DNA of 39,590 nt from NCBI GenBank assembly GCA_012511555.1, contig JAAZFX010000139.1, positions 1 to 39,590 of the forward strand, in the 5' to 3' direction. Below the pieces are notes generated by a model. It had not been told where the DNA came from. It saw only the letters and a program-made list of their open reading frames with translations, and ran no database searches. Both the position numbers and the translations under genes were made by a program. This DNA is from Alcaligenaceae bacterium. Its GTDB lineage: Bacteria; Pseudomonadota; Gammaproteobacteria; Burkholderiales; Burkholderiaceae_B. Shown piece after piece: positions 30,028 through 39,590 of the stretch; positions within the stretch are counted from its first letter, which is position 1, and each line of letters begins with the position of its first letter.

Positions 30028-30861
30028 TTATTTTTTAGGAGCTAACTCAGCTGCTAATTCTTGTGCTCTGTCGTGAGCTGCCAACATGGCAGCGGCAACT
30101 ATTTCTTTTAAACCCCTAGCCTGAAAAACAGCTAAAGCTTGTTCAGTGGTGCCCTTTTTAGAGGTTACGCTTTGCCTTAGAGAAGCAAGATCATCTGTTG
30201 ATTGCTCCATCATCAGGGTCGCACCCTTTAGCGTTTGCACGGCGTGCTTGCGTGCCATTATAGGATCATAACCTAAAGCCTCGGCACCTTCTACCAAGGC
30301 CTCAGCAAATAAATAAACATAAGCTACACCACTACCACTTAGTCCAGTCACTGCATCCAGCATAGACTCTTGTTCAAAGAAGTCTAAACGACCACACGCC
30401 TTAAAAATACTGCTGAACTGCTCACGATCTTGCTCAGTAACAGATACCGAACAAAACGCCCCAATCACACCCTCACCAATTAAAGACGGTGTGTTAGGCA
30501 TGGTTCTAATTATCTTTAGATTATCACCACTACTGCCGCTTAAAAAATAGGACAAACTATCAACGGTCAGGCCGGCAGCAACACTAATAACTAATTTATC
30601 AGCAGTAAAATAGCCTTGATATGCTTGCAACACGGCCTGCATCATTTGAGGTTTGACAGCGAGAACCCAGACATCCGCTTCAGCAAAAGCAGCACTAGGA
30701 CCAATTTGTACGTTGCTGACGCCTTTAGACTGCCATTTCTGCAGAGAAGACTCTGAATTTACCGAGATTAAGAGCTTATCAACAGAGCAACTGCCTTGCT
30801 CTAACATCCCGTCAATAATAGCGGTAGCCATATTGCCACCGCCAATAAATGCTATTTTCAT
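30028..30861 (-). CDS. proC: Pyrroline-5-carboxylate reductase
   Basis: FIGGGNMATAIIDGML, RTMPNTPSLIGEGV, TGLSGSGVAYVYLFAEALVEGAEALG. Confidence 0.96.
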   Translation of the reverse strand: MKIAFIGGGNMATAIIDGMLEQGSCSVDKLLISVNSESSLQKWQSKGVSNVQIGPSAAFAEADVWVLAVKPQMMQAVLQAYQGYFTADKLVISVAAGLTVDSLSYFLSGSSGDNLKIIRTMPNTPSLIGEGVIGAFCSVSVTEQDREQFSSIFKACGRLDFFEQESMLDAVTGLSGSGVAYVYLFAEALVEGAEALGYDPIMARKHAVQTLKGATLMMEQSTDDLASLRQSVTSKKGTTEQALAVFQARGLKEIVAAAMLAAHDRAQELAAELAPKK

Positions 30862-30881
30862 GTAATTAAATCAGGTTAAAT

Positions 30882-31967
30882 TTAGGCTACTACCACTTTA
30901 GGTGAAGCAGTAGATTTTGTCACTTCACCAATGACTTTAGCACGACTAAAACCATCGGCAGCAAATAAAGCCAAAACATCTTCCACTGCATCTGGACTGA
31001 CGGCTAATAACAAACCACCGGAAGTTTGAGGATCAGTGAGCAAGGCACGGTCAACTTCTGTGAGTGAATCAGCTAACTCAATATACTCAGAGATCGCATT
31101 CCAGTTACGACCTGACGCACCGGTAATAAAGCCCTGTTCAGCTAATTCACGAGCCCCTTCTAAAAAGGGTACTTCATCCAAGTTGATTTTTAACTCAACA
31201 CCTGAGGCACGGGCAATTTCAGATGAGTGACCTAGTAGACCAAAACCCGTCACATCAGTCATGGCATGAACACTATCTAATGGACCAAGTTTTGCACCCG
31301 GTCTATTAAGTTGGGTAGTAGACTCGATCATCAACTGATACGAGGCTTCAGATAGCTCATTTTTCTTAAGCGCGGCAGAGAAAACTCCAATACCCAGGCC
31401 CTTAGACAAAATCAAGATATCGCCTGCTTGTGCTGAAGAGTTACGCTTGATACGATCCGGGTGAACTGTGCCCATAGCAGCCAATCCATAAATAGGCTCT
31501 ACCGAATCAATCGAGTGGCCGCCTGAAACCGGGATACCCGCTTGATGACACACATCGGCTCCACCTCTAAGAATCTCGGCAATTTGCTCATGTGGCAGGA
31601 CATTAATCGGCATCGCTACTAAGGCCAAAGCCATCACCGGCGTCCCGCCCATAGCATAAATATCTGATAAGGCATTGGTCGCTGCAATACGTCCAAAGTC
31701 ATAAGGATCATCTACAATCGGCATAAAAAAATCAGTTGTTGCAATCAAGGCTTGTTCATCGTTAAGACGAAAAACTGCCGCATCATCTGCGGTTTCATTG
31801 CCCACCAAAAGATCAGGAAAAGCTTGAGCTTGTGGCATATTAGACATCAAATTTGATAATACGTCAGGGGCAATTTTGCAGCCACAACCGCCACCATGTG
31901 ACAAAGACGTTAAACGAGGAGATTCAATAGATTGCGTAGAACTATTTTCGGCCATGAGACTCACCAT
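30882..31967 (-). CDS. selD: Selenophosphate synthase (Cys-type active site)
   Basis: [51 protein letters not shown]; start could be 31967 or the internal ATG at 31955. Confidence 0.95.
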   Translation of the reverse strand: MVSLMAENSSTQSIESPRLTSLSHGGGCGCKIAPDVLSNLMSNMPQAQAFPDLLVGNETADDAAVFRLNDEQALIATTDFFMPIVDDPYDFGRIAATNALSDIYAMGGTPVMALALVAMPINVLPHEQIAEILRGGADVCHQAGIPVSGGHSIDSVEPIYGLAAMGTVHPDRIKRNSSAQAGDILILSKGLGIGVFSAALKKNELSEASYQLMIESTTQLNRPGAKLGPLDSVHAMTDVTGFGLLGHSSEIARASGVELKINLDEVPFLEGARELAEQGFITGASGRNWNAISEYIELADSLTEVDRALLTDPQTSGGLLLAVSPDAVEDVLALFAADGFSRAKVIGEVTKSTASPKVVVA

Positions 31968-31981
31968 CCGGAAATATTAAT

Positions 31982-32077
31982 TGGCGGAAGGTAGCAGGAG
32001 TCGAACCTACCTGGGAATGTCTGACATCCCCAACTGGATTTGAAGCCCAGCCGCAACACCGGTTACGCATACCTTCC
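31982..32077 (-). tRNA. selC: tRNA-Sec (anticodon UCA)
   Basis: GGAAGGTATGCGTAACCGGTGTTGCGGCTGGGCTTCAAATCCAGTTGGGGATGTCAGACATTCCCAGGTAGGTTCGACTCCTGCTACCTTCCGCCA: 8-bp acceptor, 6-bp D stem, TCA anticodon, 8-bp long variable arm, 5-bp T stem, encoded CCA. Confidence 0.97.
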
Positions 32078-32096
32078 GAAGGAATTTAACAGTCCA

Positions 32097-34028
32097 TTAT
32101 AACCAATCTAGGGAACGGTTGCGTACTATTCGACGCTCCTTGACACGACGAGTTAAACCAACTCGATCAAAATATTCTAGTATTTGTATTGCTCTTTTAC
32201 GACCCAAACCCGAGGCATCTCTAAAATCTGCTGTAGCTATGTCATTCTGAGGTTGTAAATTAAGCACAACATGGGCCATTTCTTGTAAGGCCTTACGGTG
32301 ATAAAAAAGGTCTTTAACTACCTGAAAAAGCTCTCCTTGACGATTCAACCTACGCAACACTTGACGAACGTCATTCTCTTCTGCGCCTAATTGCTTAGTA
32401 ATATCGCGCACCCAAGGCGGGTTGGTTCCGCCCTCTTCAATCAAAGGCAAAATCTGTTCTGCTAAAGCCGCCTCTTGTTCAGATAAAACAGGAATATGTT
32501 CCGGTAAGTGCAATAAACTACGTGTACGTCCAAGCTTAGCTTGATCAACCATATGACGTACTAACAATTGCCATAGAGCATCTGGAATTTTAGGTAGAAC
32601 CATGCGGCGTAAACGCAGGATCTCGACCCCAACCTCATCAGGAGATTGCTCATGAAATTCTGCTAATTTGTTGAGTAGTTGCTCAGCCAAGCATTCCCAA
32701 TGTGATTCCAATATCCAAGTAGCTTGAGCGTGTAGTCCGCTCGGCACCAACTCAAATACTCCCATCGGTCTTTCTAGTTTCTCTAAGGGCTTGCCGGTTA
32801 AGCGTAGCAGTGTTTTTTCGCTCAAGCCATAAGGAGCCTTATCTAACAGCACCTCTATGCCGGCACCATTTAAAAATGCCAGTACAGTATCTAACCAGTC
32901 AAGACGTTCAGCAGAACGACGTTTGCGATCGGGTGCATTTGGATGCAAGACACGACCGCCACCAATGGTCTGTGTCGCTTGCGGATTACGAATGATAAAA
33001 CGATCACCGGTCATGCAACAAATTGGCTCTTCAGAAACCAGTTGAACCTTGGCAGCTTGGCCTGGCTCTAATCTATCCGTACTCAAAGGTACTGCATGCA
33101 CATGATAATGCTTCGATGCAATATGCAAGTGCAACGGTGTCCACGCCTGAATATGCTGCTCAGAAGAGTTCATCAATTGCAACTCAACATCGACATTATA
33201 TGAAGGAGTGAAAGTACGCGCATCAGCAATCCAGTCACCACGGGCAATATCATCCGTACTCATACCGCCCAAATTCAAGGCACAGCGCTGGCCAGTTTGA
33301 CCTAAGCGGGAGGGTAGATCCTGGGCATGAATAGAGCGAACTCTAAGCACTCGCTCCGAAGGAAAGTGCCTTAGATCAATCGCCTCTGACTCATCTGCTT
33401 GAGCATCAAGATCCAGCTCACCGCTATGAACCGTACCTGTTACTACCGTACCCTGCCCCTTTAGAGTAAAAACGCGGTCAACTGATAACCTAAACAACCC
33501 CTCAGCACTGAGTATAGAGCGTTGCAATGCTTCTTTGAATAAATGCTCGCGTAAAGCAGCAACACCCGGACAATCAGGATCCAGGGCATCGGTCACAAAT
33601 ACAGGCGCCTTTTCTAAAAAGCTGCCTATTAATAGCCCATGAATTTCTTGCTGCACTTGTTCTAAGCGCTCTTCACCCACTGCCTTGGCTTTAGTAACAA
33701 CTACAGCGCCGGCAGCAATACCCAAAATAGATAAAATCGCTAAATGCTCACGTGTCTGGGGCATCACACCATCATCAGCCGCAACGACCAATAAAGCATA
33801 ATCAATGCCTGTAGCACCCGAAACCATGGTCCTGACCAGGCGTTCATGTCCCGGCACATCAATAAAGCCCAACACCTCGCCATTAGGTAAAGGTGTATAG
33901 GCATAACCCAATTGAATCGTAATTCCGCGTTTTTTTTCTTCTGACAGACGATCAGTATCGACACCAGTCAAAGCGCGAATTAAAGTTGTTTTACCATGGT
34001 CAATATGACCTGCAGTACCGACAATCAT
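32097..34028 (-). CDS. selB: Selenocysteine-specific translation elongation factor
   Basis: [66 protein letters not shown]; winged-helix C-terminal region. Confidence 0.96.
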   Translation of the reverse strand: MIVGTAGHIDHGKTTLIRALTGVDTDRLSEEKKRGITIQLGYAYTPLPNGEVLGFIDVPGHERLVRTMVSGATGIDYALLVVAADDGVMPQTREHLAILSILGIAAGAVVVTKAKAVGEERLEQVQQEIHGLLIGSFLEKAPVFVTDALDPDCPGVAALREHLFKEALQRSILSAEGLFRLSVDRVFTLKGQGTVVTGTVHSGELDLDAQADESEAIDLRHFPSERVLRVRSIHAQDLPSRLGQTGQRCALNLGGMSTDDIARGDWIADARTFTPSYNVDVELQLMNSSEQHIQAWTPLHLHIASKHYHVHAVPLSTDRLEPGQAAKVQLVSEEPICCMTGDRFIIRNPQATQTIGGGRVLHPNAPDRKRRSAERLDWLDTVLAFLNGAGIEVLLDKAPYGLSEKTLLRLTGKPLEKLERPMGVFELVPSGLHAQATWILESHWECLAEQLLNKLAEFHEQSPDEVGVEILRLRRMVLPKIPDALWQLLVRHMVDQAKLGRTRSLLHLPEHIPVLSEQEAALAEQILPLIEEGGTNPPWVRDITKQLGAEENDVRQVLRRLNRQGELFQVVKDLFYHRKALQEMAHVVLNLQPQNDIATADFRDASGLGRKRAIQILEYFDRVGLTRRVKERRIVRNRSLDWL

Positions 34029-34048
34029 AAATTAATGCCTATTAAAAT

Positions 34049-35470
34049 CTATTTCAACTGATCGATAAACTGAATTTTATGGGGCGTTTCTAAACAGCGC
34101 AGATCCAGCAATAAAGTATCATCAGCAATGCGACCAATGACTGGCTTTGGCAATTGACGCAGGCGCTCTTCCAAAGCCATTAAATGACTTCCAGGACGCC
34201 CATCTGCTACATGGCGAATGGCTAAACCATAACTTGGCAGATGCTCTACAGGCATAGCCCCACTACCAATCTGTCCCATCGTCTCTTCTGTGCTGACCTT
34301 GAATCGACTACCCACCCATTGTTGAACGACAGGTAATAGCTCATCGGCCATACGCTGTATATCTGACTGCGAACGGGTAAATAAACGCATCGTAGTAAGT
34401 CGTTCAGCCAACAGCTCCGGACTGCGATAAAGCTGCAAAACAGGCTCCAAAGCAGCGAGGGTGATTTTACCCACACGAAGCGCACGTTTAAGTGGGTTTT
34501 TCTTGATTTTGGCAATCAGATCAGCTCTTCCGACAATTAAGCCTGCTTGTGGACCACCCAGTAACTTATCACCACTAAAAGTGACTAAATCGGCTCCGGC
34601 CTCAATGGTTTCTCGTACCGTCACTTCTGCCGGCAATCCCCACTTACTCAGATCCACTAAGGTACCACTACCTAAATCTACTGTTGCCGGTAGACCATAC
34701 TTTTTAGCAATTTTTGATACCTCGCTGATATCTACTTCTTTAGTAAATCCCGAAATTTCATAATTACTGGTATGAACCTTCATCAGCATTGCTGTATTAT
34801 CAGTAATCGCTTCTTCATAATCACGGGGATGTGTACGGTTAGTGGTGCCAACTTCAATTAAATTGGCATTAGCTCGCTTCATAATGTCTGGAATTCTGAA
34901 AGCACCACCAATCTCGACTAACTCACCTCGTGAGACTACCACTTCCTTATCAAGAGCTAAGGCATTTAGCATCAGCAAGACAGCAGCGGCATTGTTATTA
35001 ACAACCGTAGCAGCCTCGGCCCCTGTTAATTCACACAAGAGCTCTTCAATCAGATCATCCCTATCGCCACGACCACCTGAGTCGAGATCATATTCCAAAT
35101 TCATTGGATTAAGCATCGCTTCTACCACTGCTTCAACCGCTACTTCCGGCAGCAAAGCGCGACCTAAGTTCGTGTGCAATACTATGCCAGTCAGGTTAAA
35201 GACCGAGCGTAGTTTAGATTGGTTGTTTTTTTGAAGGTTTTTCTGAGCTAAGGCTGCAAATTGATTAACCGCATCATCCGCCTTAAGCTCAACAGGCAAA
35301 GACTCATTCAAGCGTATTTTCTGACGTAAACCATCCAACATATCACGCACTTGTTTACTGACCAAAGTCTGTCCATACTCAGTCAAAAGTGCCTTAAAAG
35401 ACTCACTACTCAGAAGTTTATCAACCGATGGCAGATCACTATATGAATACTTACTATTAGCTTGCGTCAT
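34049..35470 (-). CDS. selA: L-seryl-tRNA(Sec) selenium transferase
   Basis: VFNLTGIVLHTNLGRALLPEVA, VNNNAAAVLLMLNALA, PLP-lysine motif TFSGDKLLGGPQAGLIVGR. Confidence 0.96.
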   Translation of the reverse strand: MTQANSKYSYSDLPSVDKLLSSESFKALLTEYGQTLVSKQVRDMLDGLRQKIRLNESLPVELKADDAVNQFAALAQKNLQKNNQSKLRSVFNLTGIVLHTNLGRALLPEVAVEAVVEAMLNPMNLEYDLDSGGRGDRDDLIEELLCELTGAEAATVVNNNAAAVLLMLNALALDKEVVVSRGELVEIGGAFRIPDIMKRANANLIEVGTTNRTHPRDYEEAITDNTAMLMKVHTSNYEISGFTKEVDISEVSKIAKKYGLPATVDLGSGTLVDLSKWGLPAEVTVRETIEAGADLVTFSGDKLLGGPQAGLIVGRADLIAKIKKNPLKRALRVGKITLAALEPVLQLYRSPELLAERLTTMRLFTRSQSDIQRMADELLPVVQQWVGSRFKVSTEETMGQIGSGAMPVEHLPSYGLAIRHVADGRPGSHLMALEERLRQLPKPVIGRIADDTLLLDLRCLETPHKIQFIDQLK

Positions 35471-35485
35471 AAACTCCTCTAACTA

Positions 35486-36430
35486 CTACTCTTCTTCTGG
35501 CTCTTCAGCTGCTTGCCACAAGAAAGGGTTGCCGCTAGCGCGCTCTACACCTTCCTCTGACATTAGCACATCAAGAGCTAAACTAGCTAAATCATCAGCA
35601 ACAGGATCAACAAAAACATCTTTATCCTGATAGAAAATCTTTCTATACGTATTACAAGTAGGGCATGATTCTGCCTTGATTGCTTCTGACTCACCCTCTA
35701 AATGATAATAACTGATGTCTTTCGTACTTTGACATGTAGTACAAACCACGCGAACCATATGCCATAAGGTTGAACATAGACTACAACTTAAATAACGAAT
35801 CCCTTGCTTCGAGCCGATTTGCACTACACTACTGACGGGTAAAGAACCACAGCACGGACATACAGCAGACTCCTTTTGAACAACCGGCAAATTATCTTCG
35901 CCCAGGTCAATAGCCATCTGAGTCCAGTAAACCTGTAATGCCGCCATAATTATCGGTGCCATCGCGGGATCCGCATCCTGATCGGCCAAGATACGATCAG
36001 CAATCGCTTCAATAGCTGCTGGATTGTCTGTAATTTGTTGGACTAAACTTTCAGCAACCTCGACAGCAACTGAAGGAACACTATCTGCTTTAAGCACAAA
36101 TTGCAAAATATCGTTAAGGATACTCAACCAAACTGCATCTCTTTCAATTGTGTCGGGCTGCAATGCAGGCATACCATACTTTTGAGAAGAGTCGATTCTA
36201 TCTTCACCTAAACTGGGTACAGTATATTTACCAAAGACCTTTTCTTGCGCTTCAGAAATGAGTGCAATAAGCTTTAAATAATCTTCTAATGGATTTTCTG
36301 CTGCTAACTGCCTTAAACGCGCAGCACGAGAAGCATAAATAGATTTACCCTCAGGCAATATAATACGAGGAAAAGAACCAATGCTATCTTCTAATATTTC
36401 CTCTTTCGATCTAATGTTTTTCAATGTCAT
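35486..36430 (-). CDS. fdhE: Formate dehydrogenase accessory protein FdhE
   Basis: CPCCGSLPVSSVV, RYLSCSLCSTLWHMVRVVCTTCQST, CPTCNTYRKIFYQDKD. Confidence 0.93.
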   Translation of the reverse strand: MTLKNIRSKEEILEDSIGSFPRIILPEGKSIYASRAARLRQLAAENPLEDYLKLIALISEAQEKVFGKYTVPSLGEDRIDSSQKYGMPALQPDTIERDAVWLSILNDILQFVLKADSVPSVAVEVAESLVQQITDNPAAIEAIADRILADQDADPAMAPIIMAALQVYWTQMAIDLGEDNLPVVQKESAVCPCCGSLPVSSVVQIGSKQGIRYLSCSLCSTLWHMVRVVCTTCQSTKDISYYHLEGESEAIKAESCPTCNTYRKIFYQDKDVFVDPVADDLASLALDVLMSEEGVERASGNPFLWQAAEEPEEE

Positions 36431-36437
36431 GCTCCAA

Positions 36438-36473
36438 TAAAAAACTGCTCTACATTTTACTGTAGAGCAGTTT
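36438..36473 (-). terminator. Intrinsic terminator between fdhA and fdhE
   Basis: AAACTGCTCTACA-(6 nt)-TGTAGAGCAGTTT with TTTTTT on the minus strand, immediately before the fdhE SD/ATG. Confidence 0.8.
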
Positions 36474-36516
36474 ATCAGGACTACCTACTTAATCTATTGA
36501 ATAAGAAATAATTAAA

Positions 36517-39500
36517 TTAAATCTTTTCAACATTGACCAAGAAGGACTTAAACTCAGGTGTCTGAGTATTACCATCTCCAACTGCCGGAGTTAAGCTATT
36601 AGCAATAAAGCCTTTTTTGGCCACGCCAACAAAACCCCAGTGAATTGGAATACCTACCTGGTACAACTCCTTACCGTCTACATTAAGAGTCATTAAACGC
36701 TTAGTCACTACCGCGACTGCTTTGATATAGTCACGTTTAGATGAGACCTTAACTCGATCACCTGCCTTGATACCAAGCTTGTTAGCCAAGCCCTCGCCAA
36801 TCTCGACAAACTGCTCAGGTTGAGCAATCGCGTTTAGCTTGACGTTTTTGGTCCAATAGTGGAAGTGCTCGGTAATACGATAAGTCGTCCCAACGTATGG
36901 GAACTCATCCACCTTACCCATATCATCCAAATCACGCTTAAACACTCGAGCACCCGGGTTATTCAAGGCACGAGGTTGATTTGGATTCAGTGGGTTAGAC
37001 CTTAACGGCGTCTCAAATGGCTCGTAATGCTCAGGAAACGGCCCTTCAGCCATGCCCTTACGAGCAAAGAGTCGCGCTGCACCCTCGGCGTTCATAATGA
37101 ACGGCCCCATACCATTAGCCGGATTTTCATCCGCTTTATAGTCAGGCACGTCAGCACCAACCCAGGCACGACCATTCCAGTAGACTAAGGCGCGATCAGG
37201 ATCCCATGGTTTACCACTCGGATCTGCTGATGCACGGTTGTATAGAATACGTCGATTAGCAGGCCATGCCCAAGCCCAGTTGAGGCTTTGGCCAATACCG
37301 GTCGGATCACTATTATCGCGACGTGCCATCATATTACCTGCTTCAGTAAATGAACCTGAATAAATCCAACAACCACAAGCGGTTGAACCGTCATCACGAA
37401 GCTCGGCAAAACCGGAAAGCTGCTGCCCTGCACGACGTGTATCTGAAAGGTCTACAAGTGCACTACCGTTCATTTCCTTGGCTAACTCATCAGCTGAAGG
37501 GTGTAAACGCTGACTATATGGCCAGTCAACATTAACAATAGGATCCGGGAATGCGCCACCCTCTTCCAGATAAAGCTCTTTGATACGAGTATGAAGCATT
37601 GCCATAATCTCGATATCGCTCTTTGCCTCACCTGGAGGGTTTTTACCCTTCCAGTGCCACTGTAGAACACGGCCAGAGTTAACTAAAGCCCCAGCTTCTT
37701 CAGCGAAACAAGTTGTTGGGAAACGAATAACTTCCGTTTGAATCGATGCAGTATCAACATCATTTTCCTCACCGGCATTACGCCAGAACTCTGATGTTTC
37801 AGTTCGCAGAGGATCCATGATCACCATGAACTTCAACTTGGAGAAAGCTTCTGATTGCTTTTTCTTGTGTGGAGCTGCGGCTAAGGGGTTAAAGCCCTGA
37901 CAAATATAACCGTTAATCTGACCCTGAGTCATCATCTCATAAACTCGAAGCATATCATATGGTTTATCGAGCTTAGGAAACCAGTCATAACAGAAATTAT
38001 TTTCAGGCTGAGCCGCTTTACCAAACCAGGATTTACTCAAGCTAACCCAGAACTTCTTGTAGTTACCCCAATAGTTTAGTTGATTCTCACGCATAGGCTT
38101 CGGTGTACGAGCAGCCATATAACTCTCATAAGACTCACCATCCTTGGCTAAGGTCAGATAACCAGGCAATAGGTCAGTCATTAAGCCCAGGTCAGTTAGA
38201 CCCTGAATATTGGAGTGACCGCGTAAAGCGTTAACCCCGCCACCAGGCATACCGATATTACCCAATAGCAACTGCATCATTGCCGCAGTACGGATGATCT
38301 GGGAGCCGATTGAGTGCTGAGTCCAACCTAAAGCGTAAAGAATAGTCAAGGTACGATTAGGTACATGAGTAGATGCTAAAACCTCGGCAATCTCAAGGAA
38401 TTTCTCCTTGGGCGTACCACAGACACGCTCAACCATCTCAGGCGTATAGCGCTCATAGTGTTTTCTCATGAGTTGATAAACAGAGCGAGGATGCCTTAAG
38501 CTCGGGTCTGATTTAACATGGCCAGTCGCCGCATCAATTTCATAGTCCCAAGTACTACGATCATAAGTACGCGTCTCTTCGTTATAGCCTGAGTAAATTC
38601 CCTCTTCAAAGTCAAAGTCGGAACGAACAATATAGCTAAAGTCAGTAAAATGTCGCACATATTCGTGTTGAATTTTGTTGTTATCAAGTAAGTACTTAAT
38701 AACCGCGCCCAAGAACACGATATCCGTACCTGTACGGATAGGCGCATAGATATCAGCTACTGACGCAGTACGGTTAAAACGCGGATCCACACAAATAAGC
38801 GTCGCATTGTTGCGAGTCTTTGCTTCGATAGCCCATCTAAAGCCCACGGGGTGTGCTTCAGCGGCGTTACCGCCCATAACTAATACAACGTTAGCATTTT
38901 TAATATCAACCCAATGGTTCGTCATCGCACCACGGCCAAACGTCGGGGCAAGACCTGCCACCGTCGGACCATGTCAAACACGAGCCTGGTTATCAAATGC
39001 CAACATCCCCATCGGACGAATTACCTTGTGAGTGATATAACCCACTTCATTCGGCGATGCGGATGCAGCTAACATACCTGTAGTTAACCAACGATTGACT
39101 GTCTCACCCTTTTCGTTTTTCTCGATAAAGTTGGCATCACGGTCATCTTTCATCAGACGGGCGGTCTTGTCAATAGCTTCTTCCCACGACATGCGGACCC
39201 ATTTGTCAGACCCAGGAGCACGATACTCTGGATACTTTAAACGGTTCTCACTGTGGATGAAATCAATTAAGCCTGCGCCCTTAGGACAGAGTGCACCACG
39301 GTTTACCGGGTTATCAGGGTCACCCTCAATGTGTACAATAGTATCGATAGCGTTTTTAGCACCATCGCCAATACCGTACATTAATAATCCACAGGCTACT
39401 GAACAGTATGGACAGGTATTACGCGTTTCGGTCATGCGCAATAATTTGTACTGTCTAACCTCAGCTACGGCCGACGTAGGCGCCGCACCAAGTAGCGTTA

Positions 39501-39564
39501 AGCTAGATCCTGCCGCTGCTGTACCAGTTGCCTTGAAGAATTGTCGTCTAGTAATCTTTACCAT
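36517..39564 (-). CDS. fdhA: Formate dehydrogenase major (molybdopterin) subunit, selenoprotein; UGA at 38974-38976 read as Sec
   Basis: The ORFs 38974-39564 and 36517-38961 are in one frame: ...DNQARV-U-HGPTVAGLAPTFGRGAMTNHW..., the FdnG/FdoG Sec motif; Tat signal MVKITRRQFFKATG, 4Fe-4S motif CPYCSVACG; 1015 aa. Confidence 0.96.
38945..38976 (-). promoter_or_regulatory. Bacterial SECIS element of fdhA
   Basis: UGA-CAUGGUCCGAC-GG-U(bulge)-GGCA-GGUCU-UGCC-CC: 6-bp apical stem, bulged U, GGUCU loop beginning 19 nt after the UGA, as in E. coli fdhF. Confidence 0.88.
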
Positions 39565-39590
39565 ACGAGCCTCCAGACAGTTAATGTAAA

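Noticed and set aside
30882-31967. SelD as a possible selenoprotein
   Set aside because: Active site reads GGCGCKIAP with Cys codons and no in-frame UGA.
34842-35234. 130-aa plus-strand ORF inside selA
   Set aside because: Antisense to conserved selA coding sequence; no evidence of function.
38961-38976. Apparent nonsense mutation/frameshift splitting formate dehydrogenase into two ORFs
   Set aside because: Frame is continuous, the residue is the conserved Sec site, a SECIS hairpin follows, and sel genes are adjacent; treated as a selenoprotein.
1-39590. CRISPR array, prophage, transposase, toxin-antitoxin or defence island
   Set aside because: No regularly spaced repeats, terminal inverted repeats, integrase/transposase or defence-type proteins seen; window is mostly housekeeping and metabolic genes.

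Overview
The window looks like a contiguous chromosomal segment from a low-GC betaproteobacterium. An Alcaligenaceae-like origin is inferred from gene order only. It is densely coding. From left to right: tsf (partial)-rpsB; map-glnD-marC-dsbB and an esterase; purF-cvpA-SPOR protein-folC; the pyruvate dehydrogenase operon aceE-aceF-lpdA, divergent from a PAS histidine kinase/FixJ-type regulator followed by folD-prlC-SCO1-GST; a branched-chain amino acid ABC transporter (livHMGF, no binding protein in view); yhhQ-proC; and a selenium cluster selD-selC(tRNA-Sec)-selB-selA-fdhE-fdhA. The ORF track splits fdhA at an in-frame UGA. That UGA is followed by a bacterial SECIS hairpin, so fdhA is one ~1015-aa selenoprotein gene. 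I found no CRISPR, prophage or transposon. Most unusual observation: the protein at the canonical purF locus has an intact phosphoribosyltransferase half but lacks the catalytic N-terminal Cys (Ser instead), and also has Asp127->Asn and Thr76->Ser in the glutaminase site. This predicts an ammonia-dependent or otherwise altered PurF. Other leads are a pseudoknot-capable rpsB leader, a livH leader with mutually exclusive hairpins, internal terminators placed just before ribosome-binding sites, and tRNA-Sec embedded between selB and selD.
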